The translations under genes and the position numbers were made by a program. Source: Bacteroidales bacterium (GTDB lineage: Bacteria > Bacteroidota > Bacteroidia > Bacteroidales > UBA10428). Taken from it: a stretch of 41,090 nt of DNA. Below, piece by piece: positions 40,893 through 41,090 of the stretch (positions within the stretch are counted from its first letter, which is position 1; the number at the start of each line of letters is the position of its first letter). Below the pieces are notes generated by a model, which was not told the DNA's origin, did no database searches, and saw only the letters and a program-made list of their open reading frames with translations. The stretch is from positions 1-41,090 of the forward strand of contig JAFGVA010000124.1 in assembly GCA_016938235.1 (NCBI GenBank). Direction: 5' to 3'.

Positions 40893-41090
40893 GAAAGAAA
40901 CAAAAAGGCTTTGATTAAGATGATTCGTTCTACCCCTGCTTTGTGTTAAGCTAAGTTTTAAATTACCAGCTCACACACTTATTACATGAACCATCCCTAC
41001 CCACTAGTAGACCGTTCATAAAATAATATTTCATATATTGATATTATTAATATATTAGTGTCAAAAAAAGGAATGACACGAAACAAAAGA
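40893..41090. other. Right flank without a gene
   Basis: About 200 nt downstream of the phytase gene, with no gene start seen. AATAATAT (41022-41029) and ATATTATT (41041-41048) can pair in a very AT-rich end. No clear terminator for the phytase gene was found. Confidence 0.5.

Overview
The window reads as chromosome of a Bacteroidetes bacterium, probably Bacteroidales/Marinilabiliales-like; the exact genus cannot be read from it. The basis is AT-rich DNA, two proteins with type IX secretion (T9SS) C-terminal sorting domains, a TonB-dependent receptor with a carboxypeptidase-regulatory-like N-terminus, a two-component-propeller sensor, a fused E1 alpha/beta 2-oxoacid dehydrogenase, and several perfect or near-perfect Bacteroidetes-type promoters (TTTG, about 20 nt, TAnnTTTG). 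No rRNA, tRNA, CRISPR array or intact transposase was seen.

Layout. Positions 1-531 hold only repeats (heptamer arrays and small hairpin repeats). Positions 532-16,000 are mostly housekeeping and accessory genes: an SRAP/YedK protein, a minus-strand operon E2 - fused E1 - flavodoxin - broken small secreted gene, a large T9SS-secreted protein, a propeller sensor with a SpoIIE-type phosphatase output, a serine hydrolase, threonine aldolase, an outer-membrane barrel protein and a metal-binding SlyD. From 16,000 to 19,250 there is an HPt - response regulator - omega-amidase operon and a TPR protein.

From about 19,250 to the end the window is dominated by phosphorus acquisition: a PhoB-like regulator without an adjacent kinase, a PiT phosphate transporter fused to a PhoU-like domain, a phosphate-type porin, pstS-pstC-pstA-pstB-phoU, a decayed chemoreceptor gene, then a PHP phosphoesterase/GT4 glycosyltransferase fusion followed by a GH13 glucosidase. 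Last come an acidic T9SS-secreted protein, a TonB-dependent receptor, a purple-acid-phosphatase-like enzyme and a beta-propeller phytase lipoprotein. A recurring 11-bp-spaced TTAAnATTnAT-like repeat lies upstream of pstS, the PiT gene and the PHP-glycosyltransferase, and is proposed here as this lineage's Pho box.

Working model (inference): under phosphate limitation the PhoB-like regulator switches on high-affinity uptake and organic-phosphate scavenging. It may also switch on a lipid- or glycan-remodelling enzyme in which a phosphoesterase and a glycosyltransferase are one polypeptide. That would be a single-chain counterpart of the separate Pho-controlled phospholipase C (PlcP) and glycosyltransferase (Agt) of other bacteria, and it is the most interesting candidate for an undescribed system here.
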